Below, piece after piece: positions 38,006 to 51,199 of a DNA stretch of 64,000 nt. A program made the translations under genes and the position numbers. The first letter of the stretch is position 1, and each line of letters begins with the position of its first letter. This DNA is from Nomia melanderi (Eukaryota > Arthropoda > Insecta > Hymenoptera > Halictidae): positions 7,817,501 to 7,881,500 of the forward strand of contig NC_135007.1 of the NCBI RefSeq assembly GCF_051020985.1, given 5' to 3'. The notes below the pieces were generated by a model. It saw only the letters and a program-made list of their open reading frames with translations. It was not told where the DNA came from and did not search any database.

Positions 38006-40839
38006 CACACAGATAAAAACTCATGTTTCATGTACCCCGTGTAAAAAGAATTATGTATAAGAAATATTCAGGGTGTATCGGAATACTGTTGAAATGTAAG
38101 AAAAATTTCAATGCAAGACATTGAAAGAGAATATAGTTTATTTCAATACACTTTATCAAATAAGCATCTCAAAATTCATAATGAACATTTAAATACGAAC
38201 CGTCCCTTTGATTTTCAATCTTTAAAGTGACTGAAATCAATCAGTTACTAAAATTACAAAAATATTTACATTCACCTTTAATTTAAAATTGAATACTCCT
38301 ATTTACACAATAAGAATAGCGAACAAAAAATTCATACATACTCTCATAATTGATATAAAAAGTTCCGCATCATTTTAACTATCTATAATAATTTTACATT
38401 TCAGAATTTCGAAACAGAGTCACTTGGAAAATATGAATAGAGAAATCGTGCATTTTCGACTGATCATCGAACGTTCAGCTCATCGTTTTCCAGTTGTATA
38501 GAATTCCGACCAGCGCCGAACAGTTTTCAAGCATTTCCACGAATTCGTTCGCGCGTGCAGAGAATCCTGCCGGGTTTCACGTGTTTTCGAGCGTTCCGAT
38601 TCGCGACGGTACCACGTTTCCACGTGTTTCCACGAGGGTATCGGAGGTGGTATCCGTGCATCGGCGCATATCCACGCAATCTTGCATATTTCGAGCGGAT
38701 CGCGTACGTACGTACGTTTTCGCACACCTGCAGAACGCGTCCCCAAACGCAGTCGCATCTATGCGATCTCCAGGCACGGTTTAAGACGGCAGTCTGCTGG
38801 TGCCCTGGCATTCCCGCGGGTCGTTGAACTTCCTGATCATGCTGGAAGCCTGTGTGCGAATATCTCCTCCCTTTCGGCTTCCTTTCTGGAACGAACGCAT
38901 CCTCGTTCACCGCTCGTCCCTTCGTCAGAGCAGCATCGTGAACGCGTGTCGATGGAAACATAATGACCGGAAATCTAAAAACAGTGACCGGTACTGCTGC
39001 TCCTCGTAAAAAGTATTTTACCGAACTCACTAAGCATCTGTCTCAAAAATTACTCTCTCTTGCGTTCGGCTCGGATTTAGAAGAAATTTTCAGCGACAGG
39101 CGAGAGAAATAATATTTATCCCCTTGTAATGCGAATGTTAGTTTATTATTTTTCCAATGCGGTATCGAGTTCTTGGCGAATGATTTTAAATTGTATTTCG
39201 GAAATTTCAATTCAGTAAATACTAGTTTTCATTTAAAATGAGTATAGTTCGCTTTTCTTTAGAAATATTAACTATATTCATTACTGAATTATTAGATAAG
39301 GGAATCAATACTGATTTGACGAAATGTTTATTGGTTTCGGATGTGAAAAGAATTCGTAGATCATTTTTATTTTCATCTTTTTGTTGAAATATTAGAAATT
39401 TTCTAATATTTCATTTATATTCACGAATATTTATGCACAGAATCACTTCGAAATTGTCGAGACAAAATTTCACGGTCCACTCGAATGGAAAGGACAAATA
39501 TTTCATTACTCCATTATCACGTTGAAGGGTAATACATTTTGACAATTACGAAAAAGTAATTAATATATTTAGCTGGTTGTCGGTTGAAAGTTATCGATCA
39601 GCAATTTATAAGAACAAATGTGTACTCCGCTGTTACCACTTCAGAATGCATTTGGTTACCTGTATGGGTGTAAATTAATGGGCGATCGTCATCGGCAGAA
39701 GGTGAAAGCTTCGTCGTTGTTCTTCTTTTCTTTTTTTTTCTGTTTCGACTGGAAGGAAACGTTTAAAATGACTCTCCGGATGGTTGCTGACTTCACCGTT
39801 CAGATGTCGAGCGTGTAACGATCCCTGTAATGATCAGTCGAGTTGATGACGCATTTAGTTCGTGAAAATCAATCTCGGTTCAGCGAAAATGCTGGTGGAT
39901 CGTCCCTCCGCAGTTGAAACAACTCCTCTTTTCTTTTCCTTGCTCGAACAACCGTTTTTACACGCGCGAGTAAACAAATCTGGATAAACGAACTGTAAAA
40001 TATTTCATTGTTTCCTCGATAATAAAAATATATTTTATTGTTTTTAAAATAATCAGTGTACTCGGTGAAACTGCAATGAAAATTTAAACTTAATTCCATA
40101 AAAGATTATTAAGGTTAATAGATTTATGTTAAAATTAGTACGTTTACAGGGTGACTCATTTAATTTAAAGAAGGTATTCACTCTTATAATTAAAGAAAAT
40201 GTACAATGAAATATTGCCAACGACAATTTCAACTCGTATAACACAGAATATTCAGATTATTGTATGTACTGTTATATTTATCATCAGATTTTAGTATACA
40301 TATTATTGATACACCAGCCTGACTTCTGATTATTCGTCTTCCTCTATTTTCAACAGTCTTCTCGCAGACAGTAGTTTCTTGTGTTTTAATGGACTCGTCT
40401 GGTGCATTAGGAAGAAAATAAATGTTTTTCTTAGCGTTAATTTAATTGAAGGAAGGATACTGAAGTGACCAGACGTGAATGACATCAACAGCTACGGATG
40501 GGAATAAATTTGCATGAATCGCTAAGAACGGGAAAGACATCCTTAGTTTATTCGTAGTAATAGCATATCCTAAGGCGAATGGGAAAATCATTTTCCCTTA
40601 TAAGAGGAAAAACGTTAATTATAATTAACGTTTCAAGTAAAATATAATTTGCTAAAGCATTATCGTAAGTTCATTAAAATTACAATCTCCAAAGGAAAGA
40701 AGGTTCGACGCAACTTCGTTAAAAATCGTTCTTAAAAATCCCACAAAACCAACAATCTTCAGGGAAACTTTATAAAATTTTTACAAATTTCCATTATATG
40801 AAATTAGAATTTTGTTCCGTAAATATGCTCGAAGTTTCT
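38006..40839. other. Intron or intergenic DNA with a CpG block
   Basis: A CpG-rich block at about 38480-39000 keeps several frames open on both strands (the longest is 167 codons on -, 38527-39030), without domains or starts of coding character. The remainder is AT-rich. A 24-bp palindrome lies at 40610. No gene is called. Confidence 0.5.
40610..40633. repeat. 24-bp perfect palindrome
   Basis: AAACGTTAATTA is followed at once by its reverse complement. Just upstream is another small inverted repeat (GGGAAAA-TC-ATTTTCCC). AT-rich cruciform-capable sequence of unknown role. Confidence 0.85.
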
Positions 40840-41079
40840 TTAACACGTTGACTCTGATTACTGATGGCTGGAGCTTTTAAATTGTTTGAAAACGATTACA
40901 ATAAGAAAACTTATATTGAATATAAATATTTTATAACATAAGTAACTAAATAATAGTATAACCTGAGCATCGTGATACCAAATAATTAACAGTTATTTCT
41001 AATACCATTTCCTTTGTTATAAAAGAATAAATATTACTATAGAAAACTGTCGAAATTCTCGTGGTTGTCAACGTGTTAA
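40840..41079. mobile_element. TTAA-flanked MITE, family C
   Basis: Begins TTAACACGTTGAC and ends GTCAACGTGTTAA, a perfect 9-bp inverted repeat inside matching TTAA. About 240 bases, AT-rich, non-coding. TTAA target sites point to piggyBac-type mobilisation. An unpaired similar end (TTAACACGTTCGG) is at about 25203. Confidence 0.75.
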
Positions 41080-44000
41080 ATTGAATAACAGGGGATAATA
41101 TTGTCCACGATCATAGATACCTACACCTGACTCTCGATTCATAGGGTAAATTAGAACACTATTTATACGGTAGTTTTTATGCGGGATCTATACACATTGC
41201 ATACCGAGAACGGGAAATCTCGTTTCATTTTATGAAAATACAAAATTCTATCAGAATCGATTATTTGTTTAAAATATATTAAATATCAATAAACTATTAT
41301 ATTTTTCTATATTTAGTGGTGAAACTGAATCTCGTTAGAAATCGCCAGTCGCAGCCCAGTTTTCTTAAAATTAGTCGTTACGCAATGCGTTGATTTACAC
41401 GATCCGAATTTAGCAACACCACATGAAATACACTAATTCCCCGAAATCTCATCATCATTATTTCTCTCATTTAGCTATAAGAAATAAACATATATTTCTA
41501 AAATCTACACCAACTTTCCTTTCCAATATTTTCTCTCGTCTCGAACGGATTTTCGTGTAAATCGAGGGTCAGGTGTACCTCTGGCAAACCGTACGATGGT
41601 TAAAGGGGAACGACCTGTTTTAAGCGTGAAACAATTGCAGCAACGTTCCGGCGTCTCAATGATCGGCCCCGATTCTTTATTCGGCGGTGAGCCGTTTGTC
41701 AATCGGACGTGAATTTGTTGAAACGTCCGCGGTCGATAGAGAAACTGCCCTCGATTTATCGATCGAGAGATTGCGACTTTACGCGATTCCCACGGCGCGC
41801 GCGGAACAGCTTATTCGAGGGGGGATCGTTCAAACTCCCGGCTGGCGAAATTCAAACGGAATCGCCGGGCCTCCTGAAACGTATTCCCCACGATTTCTCG
41901 GCATAGGCGTCGGAGGAATATGGCGTCGATCGAAAGGCAATACGAAACGGCTTATCTGTCGGTCTTCTTATTACCCTCCCGGGCTTACTTTCACGAGGAG
42001 ACTTCAACGAGAGCAGTCCGCCTTCGGAATCCGTGTGACTGTCTCCGTATTTTTTTTCCTTCTTCTTCTTCTTCTTCTTCTTCTTCATCTTCTCCTTCTT
42101 ATTTCCCCTCTTTTTTCCTCCTCGCTTTTTTAATTCCGTCCGCGATATTTCATCACTCTTACGCTGTCGTAGCTGGCGGGGCGCGGGCGTCTGCTGTCAC
42201 GTTTCTTAATCCGGATTAACGTGAGAAGCAGCTAACAGTATCAAACGTTTTTCACGTGAAACGAGACTTCGGTTATTCCGGCCCAACGAACACGATCCCC
42301 GTAACACGCTGCCCATAGACTTTGGCGTGCTTCAACGAAAACCTATCTTGCATTTTTCTTCGTCGAATATACTTTTTCTTCGCAGATCTTTTTCCTTTTA
42401 TACGCACTACGCGATGTATGTTTGAAACAAATTGACCGGATAAGTGATCTTTTTCTGGATTTTCTTTTTGACGTAATTGTGTTAATGGTGCTGGATGAAA
42501 TGGTGTTATTAAATGATAAGCAGTGAGTTTGAGTTAGTTAGCTTGTGAAGATTATATTTTATGAATTCTGATCTGAATTTTATTGTTGTATCTTCGAAGT
42601 AGGTGAAGACAGACATTTAGGAATGTGCAATATTAAATCTTGAATAATGTTATTCGATATATAAATATGATATATGTATATATTATAAATGAAGTTTAAA
42701 TAACGTTGAACTTTACAAAAACGAGAACAGAATGTAAAGAAAATTAATTGATAGGTATTCCTGGTTTGGGAGGCGACTGTTTGAAGAAAAATAAAAATAA
42801 AAGTTCAGAAAATTTAGTGTGATTATTTCAGTGATAAATCGAGTGAATGTGTTTAAACAGTAAAATTTACTTGCACATATACGGCGAACTTGTAATGCCG
42901 TGTACCCTTCCATCATTTCCAGCATATTATTGCTGAAGAAACATATAAACAAAGAAGTCGGAGTAATTGTCCGAAGTACACTCTCTCGACGAAGGAATTC
43001 TGGTATGTCGTGAAACGTTAATATCCTCTATGTGCAGTTACAGTGCAATATAAAACGCATTAAAAGATATAATGGACAACGTACACAAGCAAGAATCGAC
43101 CCCACAGAGGGTAAAACAAAGAGTAGTGGAAAAGTGGGAAGGAAAGCTGACCCCTTGGATCCACTCCGTTTCCGGAGCTGTCTTTATTAGCTGCAATAAA
43201 GAATAGCCCAGCAATATTGCTCTTCGTCATTGGAATTCATATATTTCTTGTTGAACCCCTTCATATCGAAGTCCTAAATTCTCGAGAGGATACTTTTCTT
43301 CTCGGGGCCTCTCTAACGAAGCACATTTCCGCTCGAAAGTTTCGAGAACTCTTCAGCTTTTATAAACTTCCCTCCTAAAGACTGTTTACGATGTAATTAC
43401 AATTTTCATTCGGCGCCGCGCACGCCGGCAACATTTTCTCAATTTGTAACAGTAACTATGAGTACGCGGAAAATTTTCATTTAGTTATACGCCGGTTAAC
43501 GGAACATCTCGCGTAATTCGAAGAGATTCTACTTAAGTCCCAAATGAATTTCAATGATCTCGAAAACGATTTAACCATTTTTACTATTTACTAAGGAATC
43601 GATTATCGAAATACTCCGTTTATTGGTGTGACTAAAATGTTTCATTGCCAAGGGAAAATAAAAACTGTACAGACAATCCGTTTATAATTGATCTTTGTAT
43701 CATCGCCTGTTTGAATCGCGAGAGATATTTTCGAATGTTTTAAACCAATTCAATAAATGGTCAAACATTTTTGGCCACAAACAACTTTGTCTATACAACT
43801 AATTAAAGTAGAGTAAACACTTTTCCATCTACTAAAAATAGGAAAAAAGATTTCTAATTAATCAAACTGCGAAGCGGTGGAATAATAAAAACAAAACGAT
43901 TGAAGTGATAAATAAACGTAAAAATAAAGGAGAACATCATTCATTCATCTTAATTTAGTTTCCAAACGATGATGAAATCACAAGTGGTTAAAATTTACGT

Positions 44001-44587
44001 CTGTGGGAAATTAACATGCGGCTACGCCGAGATAATGCACCTTGAAATAAAAAAGAAAAATCCAATTGCGGGGACTAGACATCGATTCCAGCTGAAATAC
44101 GGGCGTACGAGAGCACCAGGGGGTAACGTTTATGGGCTCTAGTGTTATCGCAATTGCGTCTGCAACGAAAAGCAGGAGGGCGAGCTCACATTTTCAGAGA
44201 GACGTTGAAGGCTCCAGGTTACCGTGTCCAACCTCGTGGGCTCAACCTGTTCATTGCGAGCAAGCTCGAGCACCACCGGATATTTACAGTCTGCAGTCTA
44301 CTCGCTGTTCCTACTTTAATATCCTGTCATTGCCTCTGACAAACGCGAAAGGAGAAACAGGAGATGAGCGGAGGACAGGGAAATAGGTGGAAAAGGAAAA
44401 AGAGAGCGTGTTTAGACAGCCAGAAACGCTCGATTGCGTACTCTCTCCTCGGATAGCGCGGTCTCCATCGCGAATGATTGACCGCGGGAATCTGTGTTTT
44501 ATAATCTTTATGGCGCTTTGGTTTGTTCCCTTGCATCGGACGAAGTACAGGGGATAAGTTACTTTAACGCATCGTTGATCGGAAATT
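41080..44587. other. Intron or intergenic DNA
   Basis: A GC-rich section at 41560-42230 contains a (TTC)n run. The rest is AT-rich. No exon or RNA gene supported. Confidence 0.5.
42058..42100. repeat. (TTC)n microsatellite
   Basis: A run of TTC/CTT units. It gives poly-Ser/poly-Leu on + and poly-Lys on -, which are not coding. Confidence 0.9.
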
Positions 44588-44834
44588 TTACGCAGAAGCT
44601 ATCCCTTGTCGCCAGTTATTATTCCATAATTAAATATGAAAGTGAGACAATCTAAATAAACTTCGATATGTTTTATTTATACATAATGAATTGAAATGAA
44701 ACGTTGAACGTACGTTTTGTATAACTTTGAATATTTTGCTTTTACAATATTCTATATCGCCCTGCGTTTCAAAAATTGAAATAGCTAATGCAAGTGCAAA
44801 GACGAGTTAACTCGTGATAGATCAACAATGTGTT
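44588..44834 (+). repeat. Interspersed repeat B, copy 2
   Basis: The forward copy of the 36733-36978 repeat, lying 7.6 kb away in the opposite orientation. Shared blocks span the whole length (see copy 1). It sits 60 bases upstream of the family E element. Confidence 0.75.
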
Positions 44835-44893
44835 CATACGACTTCTGCCGTTTTATACGGGTAATTTGCTTGGAAAATCTTGTGTCGAAATAG

Positions 44894-45138
44894 TTAATGT
44901 GAACCAGTTAGCTGTTGAGACTTTTTTGAAAAGTGTGTACCTTATTCTCGTATGTGTACGTGTTTGTATCTACAAATGATTTTTTTTAAAATTTTCATTG
45001 CAGTAATGTATACCTATAAAATTGATTGTTTCAAAAATGAATATTCCCTTAACCAGTTAGCTGTTTTCGGATGAGTATACTCGAACCTTGTCATTTGTTC
45101 GTGATGAGGATACTCGTCAAAAACAGTTAACTGGTTAA
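44894..45138. mobile_element. TTAA-flanked MITE, family E, with terminal hairpin
   Basis: The right end reads CAGTTAACTGGTTAA and the left end has AACCAGTTAGCTGTT just inside a TTAA, giving an element of about 245 bases. Inside it, from TTAA 45049 to TTAA 45138, lies a 90-base near-palindrome: TTAACCAGTTAGCTGTTTT and, inverted, TTAACCAGTTAACTGTTTTT, extending to ATGAGTATACTCG/GACGAGTATCCTCAT. It is either a MITE with a duplicated terminus or a small element nested in another. No coding content. Confidence 0.6.
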
Positions 45139-47730
45139 TAACAAACTCGGATTGTTTGATATATTGGTTAGAATTGTAAAAATCTTTCTCTTTTTTTAAC
45201 TTTATTTAATTGAAGAGAATTTTGAATATTATTTTGTTTATTTTTTTTTTATTCTTTTATTATTGGAATTTTGTGATGGTTGTTTTTGATTTACATTTGT
45301 AAACGTATTGTTTAATATCACGTGATAATGCTTCTTATTAAAGAACGTGAGAAACGAAGGTGAGAATACTGCTAATTACTTACTTGATGAAAGGACTCGG
45401 AAAATGTGGGACACATCCCATCTTGTAACAGATCGAGTAATCAGTTACACGGTATGCCCGAGGTATGGAAATCTTGGCGTTCAAGTAATTCTCTGTTTGG
45501 TTAGCAGGTGTTTGTACCATAGAAGGTAGTTTGCAATCTGAAGCACCTTTCGCTACGTGTCTCTAAGTGTACTTAGAAACTAAGAGGGATTGTGAAATGA
45601 TGGTTTCGCATTATCGTTATTGTCGCGTAAGCGCAAATCGAAAGTGATATCAGAAACACCATACATTCGCAAACAAAAAGAGTAACAAAACGAGCAATAA
45701 AAAATTGTATGATTAATTAAAAAATAAGATGTGAAATTTTTCAAATGTGTTTCTCATTATATACATCCCACTTCTATCAGCCATATAAAAAAATTGCGAC
45801 GATTGTCAAATAATATCTAACATTTCACAGCATATTATGAAAATATTAGACACATCACAAAATTTAATAAAAATCCAGTGCATATTACATACATAGTTGA
45901 TCAGACTTTGAAAGAAAATGAATTTCTCATAATAAAATCGAAATTGAAAATAAGAAAATCTGTAAGAACAATAAATTGAATTTCAGAGAACGTAAAACAT
46001 TTTTAAATCTATGGAAATCTTATTAGAATATATAAATATCAATAACTTCCTCCATTTCTTTACGTACATTCACACACAGAATGCTTTATAAATTAATATA
46101 AGCAACTGGACCATGTGAAACGGTAAACTCTCGTAACAAGTGCAAGAGAGGACGAAGGAAATAAAGGATATGCGCGGTATATGTTGACAGACGCACGCGA
46201 ATGCAGATATGTAACGCGCACATGTGTGTACTTACTCGTTGACTCGTATCCGTGGTTCTATGTGGAAAGCACGAGAGGGGTCATCGGAAAGTCCTAGAGT
46301 AGAATAGAGATCGGGACGCGATGTCTGTGTCTACCGTCTCGCTCCTTCTCTCCGTCTTCCCCTGCGCTCCTCCTCGGCCGCTGGACACGAGCCCATCCTT
46401 TGAAAATATCTCCAAGTATCCCGAATATTACGGCAAAACTCGCTCGCCTTCAGAGTGGCTCTCCTCCTTGTCCGCTCATCTCTTTTCCGCCAACATTCTT
46501 ATTTCTTCTGCGGAGTAGACCTGTGACCGGAGAGGAAGTCGGACATAATATTATTCAAAATAGTTTCGTAGGAACTGGACGAGATCGCGGAATATTTGTC
46601 TCGGTGTAATTTCGAGAATGGACGATTATCGGCGGACCGGGAGCTTCATGCAGCTTTATAAGTTTCATTTTGTAAAAACGGTCGCTGAACATTGCGTTCA
46701 ACTTTTCATCGGAGTTTGTTGGAAATTGTAAAAGAATATGGATTTTATTCATTCTGATGCATTTATTTTGTTCGGTTTTGTATATTTACGTGCACCTTAA
46801 GTGGATTAAGTTAAATTTTATAATTGAATGGTTGATATTAGAGATCGTTTTCAATATTTTGTTTGATTGCAGAAATTAATGGAAATAGTTTGTTTATATC
46901 TGAAGAATTATCTCTGCCTATTTCTCTGAGAAATTGAAGGCCTAATTTGTAGAGTTATTAATTTTAATTATTCAATTAGCATTAGCATTATATTTATATC
47001 CTATTTAAGGTATTAAAATATAATTAACGATTGCTATTAGATTAGAATTAAAGGATCTTTGCAGAACCAAAACTCACCGAAGATTTTTTAAAGCATTATT
47101 TTTCGAAAAGTCTGTACAGAAATAGTGAAGTTGCTCAATGCTTCTGAAACGAATAGAACAGAAATTCTTTGTACGAATGAATTATGGAATACTGTGTTCC
47201 TGTCATTATCAGGAAGGGGATCATTGGTGCGAAATAGGAGTCGGTAATTAATGTCAAATAAGAAGAAACGCCGATATATTAGGAGGAGAGTAACTGCTTG
47301 TAACCTGTTCATGTTTAAATAATAAATTGCCTACGGAACGAAGCCTTCCATAAAAATGTAAATTCCTTGCTAGACACGAGCGATACATAGCCGCGCCTTC
47401 GTCTCTTTCCGACTCTCGTCTACTTTCGGTATGGAGGAGCGGCTTATTCGAGGCTCTAGCCGCATTACGTAACAACGCGTATATGGAACCAGCAAATATT
47501 CGCTTTAACGTAATCGTAGGAAATGCTTCCACCTGGGATTTAACCTCTCCGAGAGGTGACCTCCTTACATGCCGTAGACTTCCGTTTCCACGCATGGATT
47601 AAATTATAGGCTGTGTTCCGTGACTGCTGTTACAATTGGAAAAAGTTTAGCTCTATAATAATCTTTTCTCATTTAAGACCTTCGATTCGAGGGAATTAAG
47701 ATTGAACATGTTTGCAGATTACACGTTTAC
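45139..47730. other. Intron or intergenic DNA
   Basis: AT-rich, with a moderately GC-rich stretch at about 46140-46520. An acceptor-like site at 46876 opens only 18 codons before a stop. No feature supported. Confidence 0.5.
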
Positions 47731-47954
47731 TTAACACTAAAACAATCGGATGGGTCAAAACAACCCATTCCTCACTTCTTCCTTTTGCAATTATTAGAAA
47801 GATGATATATGTTCCTAACAATGCATTAAAGAAATTGATTTAGCAATACGCGAACTGAATTGTAAATCAATTAAAGTCTGAATGGATGCATTCTTGGAGT
47901 TTCCATAGAGAAGTTTCAAGAAGTTAAAGTAACTGCTCGGTAGTTTAGTGTTAA
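47731..47954 (-). mobile_element. TTAA-flanked MITE, family A, copy 1
   Basis: Starts TTAACACTAAAAC and ends TTTAGTGTTAA. Its reverse complement aligns with the copies at 53222 and 55770, including the region around the ATTTACAATTCAGTT block. About 224 bases. The TTAA ends and CACTAAA inverted repeats suggest a piggyBac-like non-autonomous element. Confidence 0.8.
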
Positions 47955-48010
47955 CCGACTAGATTGAATAAAAGTATGATAATATAATATTCTACAGGAA
48001 ACAAGAAAAA

Positions 48011-48210
48011 ATTGTAGATTAAAATCTTTTCATTTGAAAATCTGGTTTTAAGAATATCGAGTTTTAAAATATTATTATAGAAACTAGAATTATAGAAACG
48101 TCATAGAAACATTGTAGATTCACATCTTTTCATTTGAAAATTCGTTTTCGGGAACATCCGCTCTCAAAATATTATTATAGAAACGTTAGAGAAACATTAG
48201 AGAAGTATTG
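48011..48210. repeat. 100-bp tandem duplication
   Basis: ATTGTAGATT starts each unit (48011 and 48111). Both units continue with ATCTTTTCATTTGAAAAT and AAAATATTATTATAGAAAC, and the second unit grades into extra AGAAACATT(A/G) repeats. Confidence 0.85.
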
Positions 48211-48239
48211 TAGAAACATTACAGGAATTATGTCTGTAA

Positions 48240-50990
48240 TGTATATAAATAAATAGACGAAAATAAAATGTTATGCAAGGAAATTTTGTAATATGTGAAA
48301 AAATATATTCGCGTCATCTCCTTATTTCCCTCATGCACACTCATACCCACCACGAACCCCCTGTTTACCGGTAACCGACCATGCTGGTAACTTCGAATTA
48401 CTCTCCGCGACTGCGTTCGGTTTCTCTGATGTTTTGCGTGTCTTCTTTCCTTTTCCTATCTGCCAGACCTTATCACCAGTACCTCCATATAATCATCGGC
48501 ATTAATAAGACATAATAACATCGACGATAATCGCCGGTTGATTTAAAATCGAATCTCTACAGGAAATACGTTCGATTACGATTTTTTTACCGCTCCTCCT
48601 ATCTCTCCTTTCGAACGCAATCTATCTTGATACGAAAAGAATGAGATGGGGCAATCAAGGCACTCAGTGATCGTTACAAAGTTATGTTACTGTTTATACC
48701 ATTTCGCCACTTGCAATAATAGAACGCATGAACGAAGTAATACTGACATATTAACGATGCATTTTTTCGTCTAGGAACATTTGAATTCATATTACTATAA
48801 TAATCAATAATAATATAACAACTTCAGTTTATTATACCAATAAGCTTGTTGATATTCGTTCCACCAATTACTGTAAACATTTATGTTCCAACCTCATTTC
48901 ATTTCGAAAATAAATATTCTACGCGGTGTCTGACGATTTTTATAGAAGCAACACGTAGAAAACGATCTCGTAAAATTAACTAGTCCACAGAAGTATTTAA
49001 AATCGATATATTCATAATAGAAATATTATATTCGCCTAACAGATATTTTGAAATTTCCGTATGTATAATGCTCGAGGCACACGAGAGAATAATATGTATA
49101 CATTTCATTGATGTCAAATAATATACATCCGAGATATACATTTCTATTACAAGTATATCGATTTTAGATACTTTCGCGGGTCAGCATATAAAAACAGACG
49201 AGTACTCGTTTTATATTACACAAGAATTATAATATACATCGGCGATACCACGAGCTAGACCCAGCCTCGGACAGAAAGAGGAGCCCGGTGATCCAAGGTA
49301 AACTAGCAAATATAAAATTTGATTTTGAGGAAGTAATTTTGCAATTCCATTGAAAGAGAGGCAAACAATCGAAGTATTCCTATCGAAGGAAATAATGGAA
49401 CACCAAATACCGGTCTGTTATCCCGGGGAAAAAGCGAGGAGGCGGTCGTGAACTCGGCGTCTGTAGCACGCCGCGGGAGAAAGATGGAAGAAGATACAAG
49501 AAGAAGGAAGGAGTATTTACACATGAATACAGGCAGAGCTTATCGCTACGTGAATGGAGCCACGGGGATATATTGGTTCGACAAAGACTCGATGAAGGCA
49601 CGGCACGGTATCGAACTTATGTGTCTAGGGATGAGGACGAGAACCGAAACGTCTGCTTGCTCGCGATATTAGAATCCCGGCATATTTTTCCAGCGCTTCT
49701 ATAACGTGCTACTTTATGGCAGTTCGCCGCCAACAAATTATTCACTGGTAATAACATCGACAGGAAGCTGTAAGTTCACATTTTTCCGCGCGCGAAACGT
49801 TTCTGAAGCGATTCCCTCTTTGGCTGCTTCGGATCGAAAGAAAACACTGTTATTACTTTCCTAACAGGAATACTACCAGGAGGAAAAAATACTGGGGAAT
49901 TAAATTCAACGAGAATTTCGCGGTTTTCCACTTATTCCCAGAGAAACGGTAGTTCAATATATATATAATTCTATATATATATTATATATGATATGTTTAT
50001 CTATCTATTTAAGAGTTGTTATTATTTTGTAGTTTTTGTATTTCTCAAGAAGATAGTAAAGAGCAATTCCAACAACGCTAATTTCTTCGCCTGTTTGTCA
50101 AGAAAATAATTGCTCGTTCCGAGAAACGAGTAAAGTTTCTAAAATCGCGTCTGCTTTTGTATCGAAGTTCCAACTGCAAAGCTGGGATTTACATCGTTTC
50201 TATTTTTACGTTTCAATGCAACGCGTGGAGGAGGTTCCGCAAGTTAGTTCGCGGATTCGTTAAAAGTTTAATACGATGACGTAGGGTTTGTCCCGTTTGC
50301 TCGGCGCGGTTGTCGTTTAAGCGATCGTAAAACAATGTGTACAGAGAAATGACGCAAATAACGGGATCGTGAACTGTGTCCACGTAATCTGGGGTGACCT
50401 GTAGACGTAGCAGGCGCACAGAGCTTAGGGGACGCGGAGCGCTCATTGACCGCTCCGGAAAGATGTCCAGGAAAGGCTGAATGATTCCATTGTTTGGAAA
50501 ACTTTCACGTCTATTGTCCATCTATACGATCTCCTGGACGAAGGAATTATTTCGTATTCTTCCCTTCGCTGAAAGACACTTCGATCTTTAATACCGGTTC
50601 CCTCTTTTATCCAGATCGGTAACCGGAGCGGGGGAAGTAGTTTCGTCAGGGTGCCGCGGAGAGATTCTATTCAAAGTTTTAATATCGAGCCCCGGCGCAT
50701 TACGGAACTTACACTTTAGTGGCATAATAAAGTGTACAGGTATCGATTAACGATCCTCTGAATAATGAACGGAACTTCGATTTCAGTAATAGGGGAGGAA
50801 TTTAGCTGTGTCCAATATTGCCGTTGCCGCTATCTTCGTCGCGGCTGAAATGTTCCTTCTAGCGTGATTCGCGTATGATACATTAGATATAACGATAAGT
50901 TATAAATTATTTTGGATCAAATTTGAGATTTATTTGAAAACGAATATTGTTACAATGGTATTTAATGACGTCTGACGATGTCTTTCGTAT
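48240..50990. other. Intron or intergenic DNA
   Basis: AT-rich with GC-richer patches near 49240-49680 and 50210-50530, where short frames are open on both strands. An (AT)n-rich stretch lies at 49960-49990. No exon or RNA gene supported. Confidence 0.5.
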
Positions 50991-51199
50991 TTAACACTAG
51001 AATCACTGAGCATTTAATACGAATTCCTCATAACAATTGTAACAGTACATTATATTTAGTTTCTTCGGAACTAGAATTCAAGTGAAACTATTTATTTTCA
51101 AGATCATTTCGAATATTCAATGCTTTGAAGATATCAATAATTGCGAGACAAAGAAATTGAAACCAGTCATTCTAACTGGTACGGTGGTTCTAGCGTTAA
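50991..51199. mobile_element. TTAA-flanked MITE related to family A
   Basis: Starts TTAACACTAGAATCAC and ends GTGGTTCTAGCGTTAA, a good terminal inverted repeat. About 209 bases. The termini resemble family A (CACTA-A/G-AA-C/T-CACC), but the interior matches only weakly, so it is probably a sister subfamily. Confidence 0.7.

Noticed and set aside
38527..39030. 167-codon minus frame
   Set aside because: CpG-rich composition with other frames open over the same bases.
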